DNA from: Nitrospira sp.
Lineage (GTDB): Bacteria > Nitrospirota > Nitrospiria > Nitrospirales > Nitrospiraceae
NCBI GenBank assembly: GCA_029858925.1
Contig: JAOUEB010000023.1
Span: forward strand, 1-9,719
Reading direction: 5' to 3'
DNA: 9,719 bases
The notes under the pieces are model-generated. The model did not search any database. It was not told the origin of the DNA and saw only the letters and a program-made list of their open reading frames with translations. This document shows, piece after piece, positions 1 through 6,209 of the stretch. Both the position numbers and the translations under genes were made by a program. How positions within the stretch are numbered: the first letter of the stretch is position 1; each line of letters begins with the position of its first letter.

Positions 1-460
1 GCGCATAGCGGCGGCCCAGCTGGTTCAGCAATTGACCGAACTGGAAGTTGCAGCTGCCCGCGGCAATAATGCGGAGGCCATGTTGGCGAACGAGATGCAA
101 CGGGTTGCTGAGTTTGAGCAGAAGGCCCGTGAGGCTGAAGCGGAATTGATTGCGGTTCGAGCGAGGATGGGAGAGTCGGCCGGAAAAGACGAGAATGCCG
201 AACGGGCAGCCAGGCGGATCGTGGAACTCGAAACGCTCTTGGAAGCTGAGCGGCAGAAGGGGGTCGGGGACGAGGCCTCGGCGAAAGTGCACAAACTCGA
301 AGCGCTTTTGGTGGCGGAGCGGGAGCAGAATGCCGCGCTGGTCCACCGGGTATCGGAAACTGAGCAGGTTGCCGTGAATGCCACGAAGCGGTTTGAAGAG
401 ATGGCGCGCAAGCTCGGCGAGATTGCCGGATTGGCGTCGCAATTGGGAAAAGGAATGTGA
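1..460 (+). CDS. C-terminal part of a coiled-coil protein (5' end outside window)
   Basis: The frame is open from base 2 to a TGA at 458-460 and shows 152 residues. The true start lies upstream, because the frame runs to the window edge; the TTG at 32 has no reason to be the start. The visible part is almost entirely Ala/Glu/Arg/Leu-rich with heptad-like spacing, so it should form a long coiled coil. It has no membrane segment and no cysteine. Two copies of a pattern L-E-x-L-L-x-A-E-R occur 23 residues (69 bp) apart, at about 227-265 and 296-334. It ends in a short hydrophobic tail (about the last 15 residues, L-G-E-I-A-G-L-A). The next gene begins 63 bp downstream on the same strand, so it probably belongs to the same operon as the Hpt-like and HD-GYP-like genes. 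No family can be assigned from a coiled coil alone; a structural or signalling partner is possible. Confidence 0.75.
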   Translation, partial: RIAAAQLVQQLTELEVAAARGNNAEAMLANEMQRVAEFEQKAREAEAELIAVRARMGESAGKDENAERAARRIVELETLLEAERQKGVGDEASAKVHKLEALLVAEREQNAALVHRVSETEQVAVNATKRFEEMARKLGEIAGLASQLGKGM

Positions 461-523
461 TGGTTCGGACTCAGCTGTCCGGAGCCTTTCTATGGCCATT
501 CCTGCCCTGAGGGACCGAGAGCA

Positions 524-1462
524 ATGTCCGCTGAACCGGAAGATGAGTTTCAAAAAGAGCTGGTCGAGGTCTTTGTTCAAGAGGCGCAAGAATGGCTTCA
601 GCAAATTCATGTAGCCTTGGATGAGTTGCAGCAGGGGCCTGATCACGATCGCCATCTGAAACTCGCTCAGACAATCAAGGCCGGCATCACGAATATGGGT
701 GGGTCGGCGGCCACGATCGGCCTGAGCGAGATCGAGCAGGCGAGTTTTGCCGCGTTTCCCTTCGTCCAAGCCGTTCAGAATCCCGCCGGCAAGATTTCCA
801 CAGACGATTTCATCGCACTCTGTAAACAGCTGGGTCATATTCACGGCGCGCTCACACGCTCGACCGGTGTGTCGTTCGAGGCTGAGGCGGCTTCTGAAGA
901 TGCGGAAGACTTACCGGTTACCGTTCCAACGGGCGAGTTGCTGACCGTCCTATATGGGTTCCAAGCCAAGCAGGCTGAGTTGGGGATCCATCCTCGCAAC
1001 CTGCTTGAGACGGTTATTGCGCAGGTGGAGGGGTTGAATAGCAACGGAGTCGAACGGTGCAATGTCACCTCGCTCAAGCAATTTCTTGAGCGGTGGTCGG
1101 ACGGCGAGGAGGTATTTCTGGAGTCTGTGCGGAAACAGATTCCAGCCGTTGCCGTTGAGATCAATTGGCTCAAGAGCGGAGTGGGGGAGAGTGAGCAGTC
1201 ATCAGAGCGGATTCAGGCGGTTGTGGAGCAGGCTGCTCAACTCTGGTCTGCCGCCCAGCAGGTCAACGCGACGCAAACGACGACGTTTTTTATGGGCTTA
1301 CACAGTTTTCTGACGATCGTGATGCAACGGCGGGTCGTCGTGGTAGCCGACAGGTATGCAGCGGTGGAGTCCCGTCTGGTAGAGAATGTGAGGCTGCTCC
1401 AGAATTGGGTTGAGGCCGGCCGGGCAGAACGGTCAGCCATTGGCGGTATCCTGCCTGTGTAA
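524..1462 (+). CDS. Hpt-like helical protein lacking the phospho-accepting histidine
   Basis: This 312-residue soluble protein starts at ATG 524, with GAGGGA at 509-514 nine bases upstream. Residues about 8-80 resemble the four-helix Hpt/CheA-P1 domain: an F-x-x-E-A-x-x-x-L helix, then T-N-M-G-G-S-A-A-T-I-G-L (56-67), which aligns with the Hpt signature H-T-L-K-G-S-x-x-x-L-G-L. The histidine position is Thr56 and the lysine is Gly59; shifting the alignment to A-Q-T-I-K-A (48-53) puts a Gln there, so either way the phosphorylation site is missing. Residues about 137-312 form a second, mostly helical domain of unknown family, ending R-A-E-R-S-A-I-G-G-I-L-P-V. The whole protein is paralogous to residues about 364-694 of the next gene, which starts 69 bp downstream. 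A role in two-component or c-di-GMP-type signalling is inferred from the Hpt-like fold and the neighbour. Phosphotransfer is unlikely. Confidence 0.8.
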   Translation: MSAEPEDEFQKELVEVFVQEAQEWLQQIHVALDELQQGPDHDRHLKLAQTIKAGITNMGGSAATIGLSEIEQASFAAFPFVQAVQNPAGKISTDDFIALCKQLGHIHGALTRSTGVSFEAEAASEDAEDLPVTVPTGELLTVLYGFQAKQAELGIHPRNLLETVIAQVEGLNSNGVERCNVTSLKQFLERWSDGEEVFLESVRKQIPAVAVEINWLKSGVGESEQSSERIQAVVEQAAQLWSAAQQVNATQTTTFFMGLHSFLTIVMQRRVVVVADRYAAVESRLVENVRLLQNWVEAGRAERSAIGGILPV

Positions 1463-1531
1463 TTGCGGCGAGAGACCAGGCCTTGTGTTTAGTGGAGCCG
1501 ATTGTGCGCGTTGGGAGAGGCATCATTCCCC

Positions 1532-3616
1532 ATGAATTGGTATCGTGAAGCAGAACGAGAGCTGACAGAGGCGGCGGCGGCTGTTCAAAGGCAACATCCG
1601 TTTCGCATGGAGCGGATCGAGGCGTTGGGGGCCGGCCTGATCTCGTCACTGAGACAAAGCGACGAACTCGTTGTGCACGCGCTTTCAGGACCGGCCGGAT
1701 CGCCCCTGATCACGAATCTGTTGAACGTCGGCATTCTTGGAAGCAAGGTCGGAATCGGGCTTGGCTATTACGGCGAAGAGCTGGATCGTCTAGCGCTTGC
1801 CGGACTGGTCCATGATATCGGATTGTTTGCCGTTCCACAGTCGCTGGTCACAAAAACCGGACGGCTGACGCAGGAAGAACGGACGATGATTGAGCAGCAT
1901 CCGGAGCTGGGGCATCAGCTCGTGCATCGAATGGGAGCCTCATATCAGTGGCTCGCGGAATTGATCCGTGAGGCCCACGAGCGGTTCAACGGGCGGGGAT
2001 ATCCCAATCGGTTGAAAGGGAGACAGATCAGTGAAATGGCGCAGATTATCGGCGTGGTTGATATCTTCGATGCCTTGGTGAGCGAGCGCCCCTATCGCCG
2101 ACGATTGTTCCCTCATGAAGCCGTCAAAGAACTGTTGGTGGCTGAGCGAACGGCGTTTCCGCGTGAGATTCTGAAGGCAGTGGTCGAGCAGCTCTCGGTG
2201 TATCCTTTGGGAACCACCGTGCGATTGTCGACCGGTGAGACAGCGACCGTACACAGGATTAACAGCCGTTACCCGCTTCGCCCGCTGGTACGGGTCGGTG
2301 GACAGGATGCGGGTGAGGGACTTGAGGCTTGCCAGGTGGACTTGAGTCTGACTCCGTTGGTCTCAATCCTGACAACCGTCGATCCGCCGAATATAGGACG
2401 GGTAGAGTTTCCAGGCGCGCCGAGAAAAGCTGATCTGTCTTTCAGGCCGGTCGACGCGTCCGAACAGTTTACGTCGCTGCTGGAAAGTCTCGATGCCATC
2501 GCAACGGCGATTCAAGGGGCTGTCGAAACCAGGATGGCCGAGTCTCGAGATGCAGGGGCGCCACGGTCCGATCAAAGTGGACGTGGGCAGACGCAGGGAA
2601 TGATGCAGGGGAGGGACGATCGGACATTTCAAAAAGAGGTCATCGGCCTCTTTGCCCTCGAAGCCCGTGAATGGCTGGCCCAAATTCAAATGGCGCTTGA
2701 AAAACTTGGAGCCGGAGCCGATGGAATGGTGCGCTCGAAACTCTATGGCTTAATTCTGAATGGGATCGCGAATCTGGCCGGATCTGCCGCGGCGGTTCAG
2801 CTCTCAGATATCGAAGCGATGGCTTCAAATCTTCTGCCGATCTTGAAGGACGTCGGAAAGTCTGAAACGAAATTGACAACTGATGCGCTGCGCCCCTTGC
2901 ATGCAGGACTCGATCGGATCGTGGAGGCGGTGCATCACCTGTCAGGAGAAACGGACGACACCGGAGGATCGGGTGGGCGATGTAGACAGCTCGAATCGGT
3001 GCGGGAAGAATCGGAGCCCTGTTCAGCAACGATGACGCGCGATCCTCCGCCCCTTCTGCAGAGGTCGGAGGGGGCCGCCTCTTCCCGGCCGTTGATCCAA
3101 GCGTTACAAGAACTACAACGCGCCCGTGTTCGCTCGATTCAGCCGGCCAGAGATGTGTTGGAAGCAGTGATCGGCCGAGCCCGGCAGGAAGTTGGGGAAC
3201 GGCAGGACCACATTACTGTTGAGGTCATTGAACGCATTCTGCATGACCTCGACCGGTTGGATGAAGAGTTTTTGAGAGAAGTGCATGCGCGGGTGCCTGC
3301 TATGATAGAGCGAATGATTCATTTGCGAGAACAAGGCCACCCTGATTTTGTGACAGCCTCTCAGCTAGACCCAGTTCTGGTTCATGTGGATGCGCTGCAT
3401 CGGCTTGCCAAGACTATTGATGCGGCAACGATTACCATGTTTCTCCAAGGGCTGAAATTATTTCTCACGGCCGCGGCATACCGAAAGGTTGGCACGTTGC
3501 CACAACGATTACAGACGATGGAGGAACGTATCCAGACATTGATCCCCATGGCCGAGCAGTGGGTTACTCTCGGTCGTCTGGAACGGGCATCGATCCAAGA
3601 AATTCTTCCCGGGTGA
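1532..3616 (+). CDS. Degenerate HD-GYP-domain protein fused to an Hpt-like module
   Basis: The protein has 694 residues. I chose ATG 1532 because GGGAGAGG lies at 1513-1520; an in-frame TTG at 1502 would add ten residues and also has a weak ribosome site. Residues about 55-225 match the HD-GYP family, whose active members hydrolyse cyclic di-GMP using a metal centre. Seen here: H94-D95, H123-P, H149-E150, G154-R-G-Y-P (to 158), D177 and R-P-Y-R. Changed: the first metal histidine is Asn62, the lysine after HDIG is Leu98, and the first histidine of the HHE pair is Ala148. A small beta segment typical after HD-GYP follows (about 224-256, Y-P-L-G-T-x-V-R-L). Residues 364-470 are Hpt-like, with Ala413 at the histidine position (A-N-L-A-G-S-A-A). 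Residues about 519-694 match the C-terminal domain of the preceding gene. A polar Ser/Gly/Arg-rich linker lies at about 471-518. Enzyme activity is doubtful; a ligand-binding or scaffold role is inferred. Confidence 0.85.
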   Translation: MNWYREAERELTEAAAAVQRQHPFRMERIEALGAGLISSLRQSDELVVHALSGPAGSPLITNLLNVGILGSKVGIGLGYYGEELDRLALAGLVHDIGLFAVPQSLVTKTGRLTQEERTMIEQHPELGHQLVHRMGASYQWLAELIREAHERFNGRGYPNRLKGRQISEMAQIIGVVDIFDALVSERPYRRRLFPHEAVKELLVAERTAFPREILKAVVEQLSVYPLGTTVRLSTGETATVHRINSRYPLRPLVRVGGQDAGEGLEACQVDLSLTPLVSILTTVDPPNIGRVEFPGAPRKADLSFRPVDASEQFTSLLESLDAIATAIQGAVETRMAESRDAGAPRSDQSGRGQTQGMMQGRDDRTFQKEVIGLFALEAREWLAQIQMALEKLGAGADGMVRSKLYGLILNGIANLAGSAAAVQLSDIEAMASNLLPILKDVGKSETKLTTDALRPLHAGLDRIVEAVHHLSGETDDTGGSGGRCRQLESVREESEPCSATMTRDPPPLLQRSEGAASSRPLIQALQELQRARVRSIQPARDVLEAVIGRARQEVGERQDHITVEVIERILHDLDRLDEEFLREVHARVPAMIERMIHLREQGHPDFVTASQLDPVLVHVDALHRLAKTIDAATITMFLQGLKLFLTAAAYRKVGTLPQRLQTMEERIQTLIPMAEQWVTLGRLERASIQEILPG

Positions 3617-3812
3617 ACTGAGCCTCTGACAAGTTGCATCGCAGCCGACGCTTTCCTGTTTTCATCCGAATGTATCAAACGCATCGTACTATGGGTTGTG
3701 GCCCGTGTTTCGCCGCATACATAACCGCATAACGCCGTAAGAAAGCTCAGAAACTTCTGCCTAATAATGTAGCACTGCGCTGGATGTCGCCTTCTGACAG
3801 AACAGGCGTGGT

Positions 3813-3858
3813 CTATCCACATGGATATCCACACGTCACGCACAGACTTTGTGGACAG
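3813..3858. promoter_or_regulatory. Cluster of three DnaA-box-like motifs
   Basis: CTATCCACA (3813-3821) and ATATCCACA (3825-3833) each match the E. coli DnaA box TTATCCACA at 8 of 9 positions and are spaced by one helical turn (12 bp). A third, weaker match (CTGTCCACA, 7 of 9) is on the minus strand at 3850-3858. An A-rich patch follows at 3886-3893. This could bind DnaA as a titration or control site. No dnaA, dnaN or other origin gene is in the window, so calling it an origin is not supported. The first box also overlaps an inverted repeat, so an unrelated regulator is an alternative. Confidence 0.3.
3814..3827. repeat. Inverted repeat TATCCA-CA-TGGATA (operator-like)
   Basis: Six-base arms with a two-base centre. 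Its core TCCACATGGAT (3816-3826) is repeated with one change as TCCATATGGAT at 3936-3946, exactly 120 bp downstream. Two near-identical palindromic sites upstream of one gene are the usual look of a pair of operator sites, but no regulator is known here. Confidence 0.35.
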
Positions 3859-3927
3859 GATGGAGGGAAGCGCAAAAGCGGACAACAAAAAATATGCCCA
3901 ATTATGCGGCGCCTTCTCTAGCGCGTC

Positions 3928-3955
3928 TTGCAGTTTCCATATGGATCGTGTTAAT
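3928..3955 (+). promoter_or_regulatory. Weak sigma70-like promoter candidate for the gene at 4000
   Basis: TTGCAG (3928-3933, 4 of 6 to TTGACA) is followed after 16 bp by GTTAAT (3950-3955, 4 of 6 to TATAAT). A transcript would begin near 3962 and leave a leader of about 38 bases before the start codon. The match is modest and could be chance. Confidence 0.22.
3936..3945. repeat. Perfect palindrome TCCATATGGA (operator-like)
   Basis: Ten-base perfect palindrome about 55 bp upstream of the membrane protein start. It pairs with the related site at 3814-3827 and overlaps the spacer of a weak promoter-like sequence at 3928-3955, a position that would suit repression. Confidence 0.35.
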
Positions 3956-3999
3956 GCCGTATCAAAATTGCCACTTTGTTTCAAGGGAGAAACGCACGA

Positions 4000-4524
4000 G
4001 TGCCCAAACTTATTACCATCCAGCACCCTGAAGAAACGGCGCATCAGGCGCGTGAGTATGTGAAGACCTATATCTTGATGCCATCTGGCATTGCCGGGAT
4101 GTTCTGTCTGGTTGTTGGAGTCGGAGGGCTGGGGTATCAGCTAATCGCGTCGGATAGTTACACGTGGGATACCTTCTACTACAGTTCCGGCTTGATTGCG
4201 TTGGGCCTGATGCTCGGCACGGCACACACTCAGTATCACCGATATTTATTTAGACAGTTCCCGGATGTTCTGGCGGCGCGGATGCGGCGGGGACCGGGCA
4301 TGCAGAGGGGCAAGGCGAAGAAGGATGCGCAGGTTCGGGCCATCGACCATCCTGGACGCTCATTGCTTCCCGTAGCCTACTTTGTCGGCATTGCCGCTCT
4401 TCTGGGAAGCTCGGTGGTGGCGACCGTCTACGGGCAGGTGACCGCAGTGCCTGCCGTGATGATGCCGTGGGCCGGGTTCTATTGGGCGAAGTTATTCTTC
4501 TGGCGGCATGTCATCCAGAAGTAG
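4000..4524 (+). CDS. Small four-helix inner-membrane protein of unknown function
   Basis: This is 174 residues from GTG 4000, chosen because AAGGGAGA (3983-3990) sits nine bases upstream; an in-frame TTG at 3976 has no such site. I do not recognise the family. Hydrophobic segments lie at about 25-50, 56-76, 121-145 and 148-168. Between the second and third is a strongly basic loop (about 81-120, R-M-R-R and K-A-K-K clusters), which by the positive-inside rule puts the loop and both ends in the cytoplasm. The first 24 residues are soluble. No catalytic motif, cysteine pair or signal peptide is evident. The gene stands alone behind a 383-bp non-coding region and converges on lpxD with only 3 bp between stop codons. 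Confidence 0.75.
   Translation: MPKLITIQHPEETAHQAREYVKTYILMPSGIAGMFCLVVGVGGLGYQLIASDSYTWDTFYYSSGLIALGLMLGTAHTQYHRYLFRQFPDVLAARMRRGPGMQRGKAKKDAQVRAIDHPGRSLLPVAYFVGIAALLGSSVVATVYGQVTAVPAVMMPWAGFYWAKLFFWRHVIQK
4497..4521. terminator. Hairpin at a convergent gene junction (possible terminator)
   Basis: CTTCTGG (4497-4503) and CCAGAAG (4515-4521) form a perfect seven-base stem with an 11-base loop, ending three bases before the end of the plus-strand stop codon. On the plus strand a T-rich run (TTTCTTT, 4531-4537) follows about nine bases later; on the minus strand no T-run follows. The stem is only moderately GC-rich, so termination is possible but not secure. Confidence 0.3.
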
Positions 4525-4527
4525 AGG

Positions 4528-5616
4528 CTATTTCTTTCTAGGACGCGCGCGCTGGGTGCGTGGCCTTTGTTTTGACTGCGTCTCAAGCGTCTCAACCCTT
4601 TGTTCGAGACTTCGCAGAAGTTGGTGCAGCTCAGGCAGATGGTGAATGATTCCCTGAACCTTCAACGCCCGATCGCGCGGCAATGCCGGAGAGCCTCCGA
4701 CCATCTGGTTCGACTCGATATTTCGATGCACCCCTGATTTGGCGGCAATCATGACCTGGTCGCCGATCTGAAGATGGTCTGAAAGGCCCGCTTGTCCGCC
4801 GATGACGACATGATGGCCGATCGTGGTGCTGCCGGCGATGCCGACCTGCGCGACGATGATGGAGTGTTCTCCCACTGTGACGTTATGTGCGATTTGGACG
4901 AGGTTATCGACCTTCGTGCCTTGTTTGATCCGGGTTGCGCCGAGTGTGGCGCGATCAACCGTGACATTGGCGCCCAATTCCACATCGTTCTCGATGACGA
5001 CCCCGCCAAGTTGAGGAATCTTGTGGTGACGGCCCTGGTGCGGGACGTACCCGAACCCATCGGCGCCGATCACCGTTCCGCTGTGCACGATCACTCTGGC
5101 ACCAAGTGAGCAGCCTTCCCGGACTACGACATTTGGGTACAAGATACAATCGTCTCCGATGCTCGAGTCTGATCCCACAAACACGCCCGGGTAGAGGGTC
5201 ACTCGCGCTCCGATCCTGACGCGGTCGCCGAGCGTGACAAAGGGCCAAATGGAAGGATCGGCCCCGATGGCGACGTCTGTTCCCTGGGTCAGGTTATCGG
5301 CGATGCCGCGCGGAACGGCTGGACGGACGCAGAATCGCTGCGCCACCTGGGCAAAGGCCATCAAGGGGTGGCCGACCACAATGTGCGGGACGGCAAGCTC
5401 TGGCAGGTGGCGATGGACGAGTAATGCAGCAGCCTGGATGTTCGCAGCGGCATTCAGCGCTTTGTCGTTGGCAATAAACGACAACGCGCGGGGAGTGGAT
5501 TCCCCCAGACCGGCCAGTTCGAACACCTGTATCTGGTCATTCCCATGAATCGTGCCGCCGACGACCTGATGAATCTGTGCCAGCGTCAGGGGACTCGGTA
5601 GTTGTGGGATGGGCAT
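4528..5616 (-). CDS. lpxD: UDP-3-O-acylglucosamine N-acyltransferase
   Basis: LpxD transfers a 3-hydroxyacyl chain from acyl-ACP to the amino group of UDP-3-O-acylglucosamine, the third step of lipid A synthesis, in the cytoplasm. The 362-residue protein has the usual layout: an N-terminal uridine-binding domain (about 1-105), a left-handed beta-helix of hexapeptide repeats (about 110-300) and a C-terminal helix. Family hallmarks are V-I-G-A-D-G-F-G-Y (182-190), [10 protein letters not shown] (200-209) and Q-I-A-H-N-V (241-246), whose His244 corresponds to the catalytic His239 of E. coli. The ATG at 5616 was chosen over longer in-frame extensions, which would read through the upstream gene as low-complexity Arg/Pro; its ribosome site AAGAGG lies inside the end of the acyl carrier gene, 7 bp away, so translation is probably coupled. 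The last 15 residues are an unusual basic tail ([11 protein letters not shown]). Confidence 0.95.
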   Translation of the reverse strand: MPIPQLPSPLTLAQIHQVVGGTIHGNDQIQVFELAGLGESTPRALSFIANDKALNAAANIQAAALLVHRHLPELAVPHIVVGHPLMAFAQVAQRFCVRPAVPRGIADNLTQGTDVAIGADPSIWPFVTLGDRVRIGARVTLYPGVFVGSDSSIGDDCILYPNVVVREGCSLGARVIVHSGTVIGADGFGYVPHQGRHHKIPQLGGVVIENDVELGANVTVDRATLGATRIKQGTKVDNLVQIAHNVTVGEHSIIVAQVGIAGSTTIGHHVVIGGQAGLSDHLQIGDQVMIAAKSGVHRNIESNQMVGGSPALPRDRALKVQGIIHHLPELHQLLRSLEQRVETLETQSKQRPRTQRARPRKK

Positions 5617-5623
5617 CAGTCCG

Positions 5624-6043
5624 TTACCTCTTCTTGTTCTTTGTGGTGGACGCCTTCTTCGGGACCGGTTTCTTCTTCGTGGCAGAGGCCTTCTTTGGGA
5701 CAGAGGCCTTCTTGGAGGCAAGTGCCTTCTTGGGCGCAGGCGCTTTCTTTTTTGAGACCGCAGGCGTCGTCGGCTTGGCCTTGGCAGGTGTGCTGCTTGA
5801 GGACGAGAGCCGCTGCTGTACATAAGCTGTCACAGATCCGACCGTACTGAGTCCGGGGAGATCTTGATCGGGTATTTGAATCTTGAATCGGTCTTCGATT
5901 TCAAACAACAACTCAATGACGGCGACTGAGTCGAGTCCCAGGTCGTCCCGCAGATGGTGTGATTCTGTGATGGACGAGGGGGCTCGTTTCAGATAGGTGG
6001 CAAGCGATTGAATGATCTGAGGCGTAACCGCAACGTCGGTCAT
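5624..6043 (-). CDS. Acyl carrier protein with a lysine-rich hexapeptide-repeat tail
   Basis: Residues 1-79 are a normal-length acyl carrier domain that holds growing acyl chains as thioesters on phosphopantetheine. The attachment site is Ser39 in D-L-G-L-D-S-V, followed by the acidic helix [11 protein letters not shown] replaces the common DSL. The ATG at 6043 has a strong site (AAGGAG, minus strand at 6052-6057). Residues 80-139 are an added tail with 19 lysines, 11 alanines, 8 prolines and no acidic residue, resembling histone H1 or other bacterial Lys/Ala/Pro tails. From residue 99 to 134 it is six exact-period units of the type K-K-A-x-x-x. The typical ACP is about 78 residues and acidic, so the tail is an oddity. 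Neighbours fabF and lpxD both use acyl-ACP, so the domain probably serves fatty acid or lipid A acyl supply. What the tail binds (membrane, nucleic acid or a partner) is unknown. Confidence 0.9.
   Translation of the reverse strand: MTDVAVTPQIIQSLATYLKRAPSSITESHHLRDDLGLDSVAVIELLFEIEDRFKIQIPDQDLPGLSTVGSVTAYVQQRLSSSSSTPAKAKPTTPAVSKKKAPAPKKALASKKASVPKKASATKKKPVPKKASTTKNKKR
5642..5749. repeat. Six-unit 18-bp tandem repeat inside the acyl carrier protein gene
   Basis: The plus strand shows GCCTTCTT or a close variant at 5652, 5670 (degenerate), 5688, 5706, 5724 and 5742, exactly 18 bp apart. Each unit encodes one K-K-A-x-x-x hexapeptide. As units are in frame, gain or loss by slippage would change tail length without breaking the gene. 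Confidence 0.85.
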
Positions 6044-6070
6044 TGTGGATGCTCCTTCGTGGAATTGAAA

Positions 6071-6093
6071 CTCCCGACAGCAAGCCGCGGGAG
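6071..6093. promoter_or_regulatory. Stem-loop in the leader of the acyl carrier protein gene
   Basis: CTCCCG (6071-6076) and CGGGAG (6088-6093) make a perfect six-base stem with an 11-base loop. It lies in the 166-bp gap between fabF and the acyl carrier gene, 28 bases upstream of the latter's start. An AT-rich TATATT on the minus strand (6102-6107) just upstream could be a -10 element, but no convincing -35 accompanies it. No gene is seen in the gap. Confidence 0.22.
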
Positions 6094-6209
6094 ATGCTCA
6101 AAATATATCTGTGCCGTTTGGAGAAGTATCGTGGATGTCCTTGGCGTAGTTCCCACGGATGTATGGTGGGGGATTCGGCAGTGACGACTGAACGATCGAC
6201 TCGTAGCGC

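Larger units (their letters stand above)
3617..3999. other. 383-bp intergenic region rich in short inverted repeats
   Basis: I see no convincing gene here; short open frames on both strands lack ribosome sites and protein-like composition. The stretch is more AT-rich than its flanks. It holds four short inverted repeats (3748-3759, 3792-3802, 3814-3827, 3936-3945), three DnaA-box-like nonamers (3813-3821, 3825-3833, 3850-3858 on the minus strand) and a short direct repeat CCGCATA (3713-3719 and 3725-3731). No clear hairpin plus T-run terminator follows the stop at 3616. It presumably carries the promoter and control sites of the membrane protein gene at 4000, and perhaps a small RNA that cannot be recognised by eye. 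Confidence 0.6.

Noticed and set aside
3813..3893. Replication origin
   Set aside because: Only three imperfect boxes and no dnaA, dnaN, parA or gyrB nearby; kept only as a DnaA-box-like cluster.
3880..3925. Minus-strand terminator (T-run at 3886-3893) for the lpxD operon
   Set aside because: The stem preceding the T-run is too short and weak, and it lies about 600 bp past the lpxD stop.
3382..4044. Minus-strand open frame of 220 codons across the intergenic region
   Set aside because: It overlaps the end of the HD-GYP gene and the start of the membrane protein, lacks a ribosome site and shows no domain.
3821..4063. Plus-strand open frame of 80 codons in the intergenic region
   Set aside because: It has no ribosome site, overlaps the better-supported GTG start at 4000 in another frame, and begins inside a palindrome.
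5617..5823. 69-residue N-terminal extension of LpxD
   Set aside because: The extension is the ACP tail repeat read in another frame (Arg/Pro-rich); ATG 5616 matches the family start and has a ribosome site.
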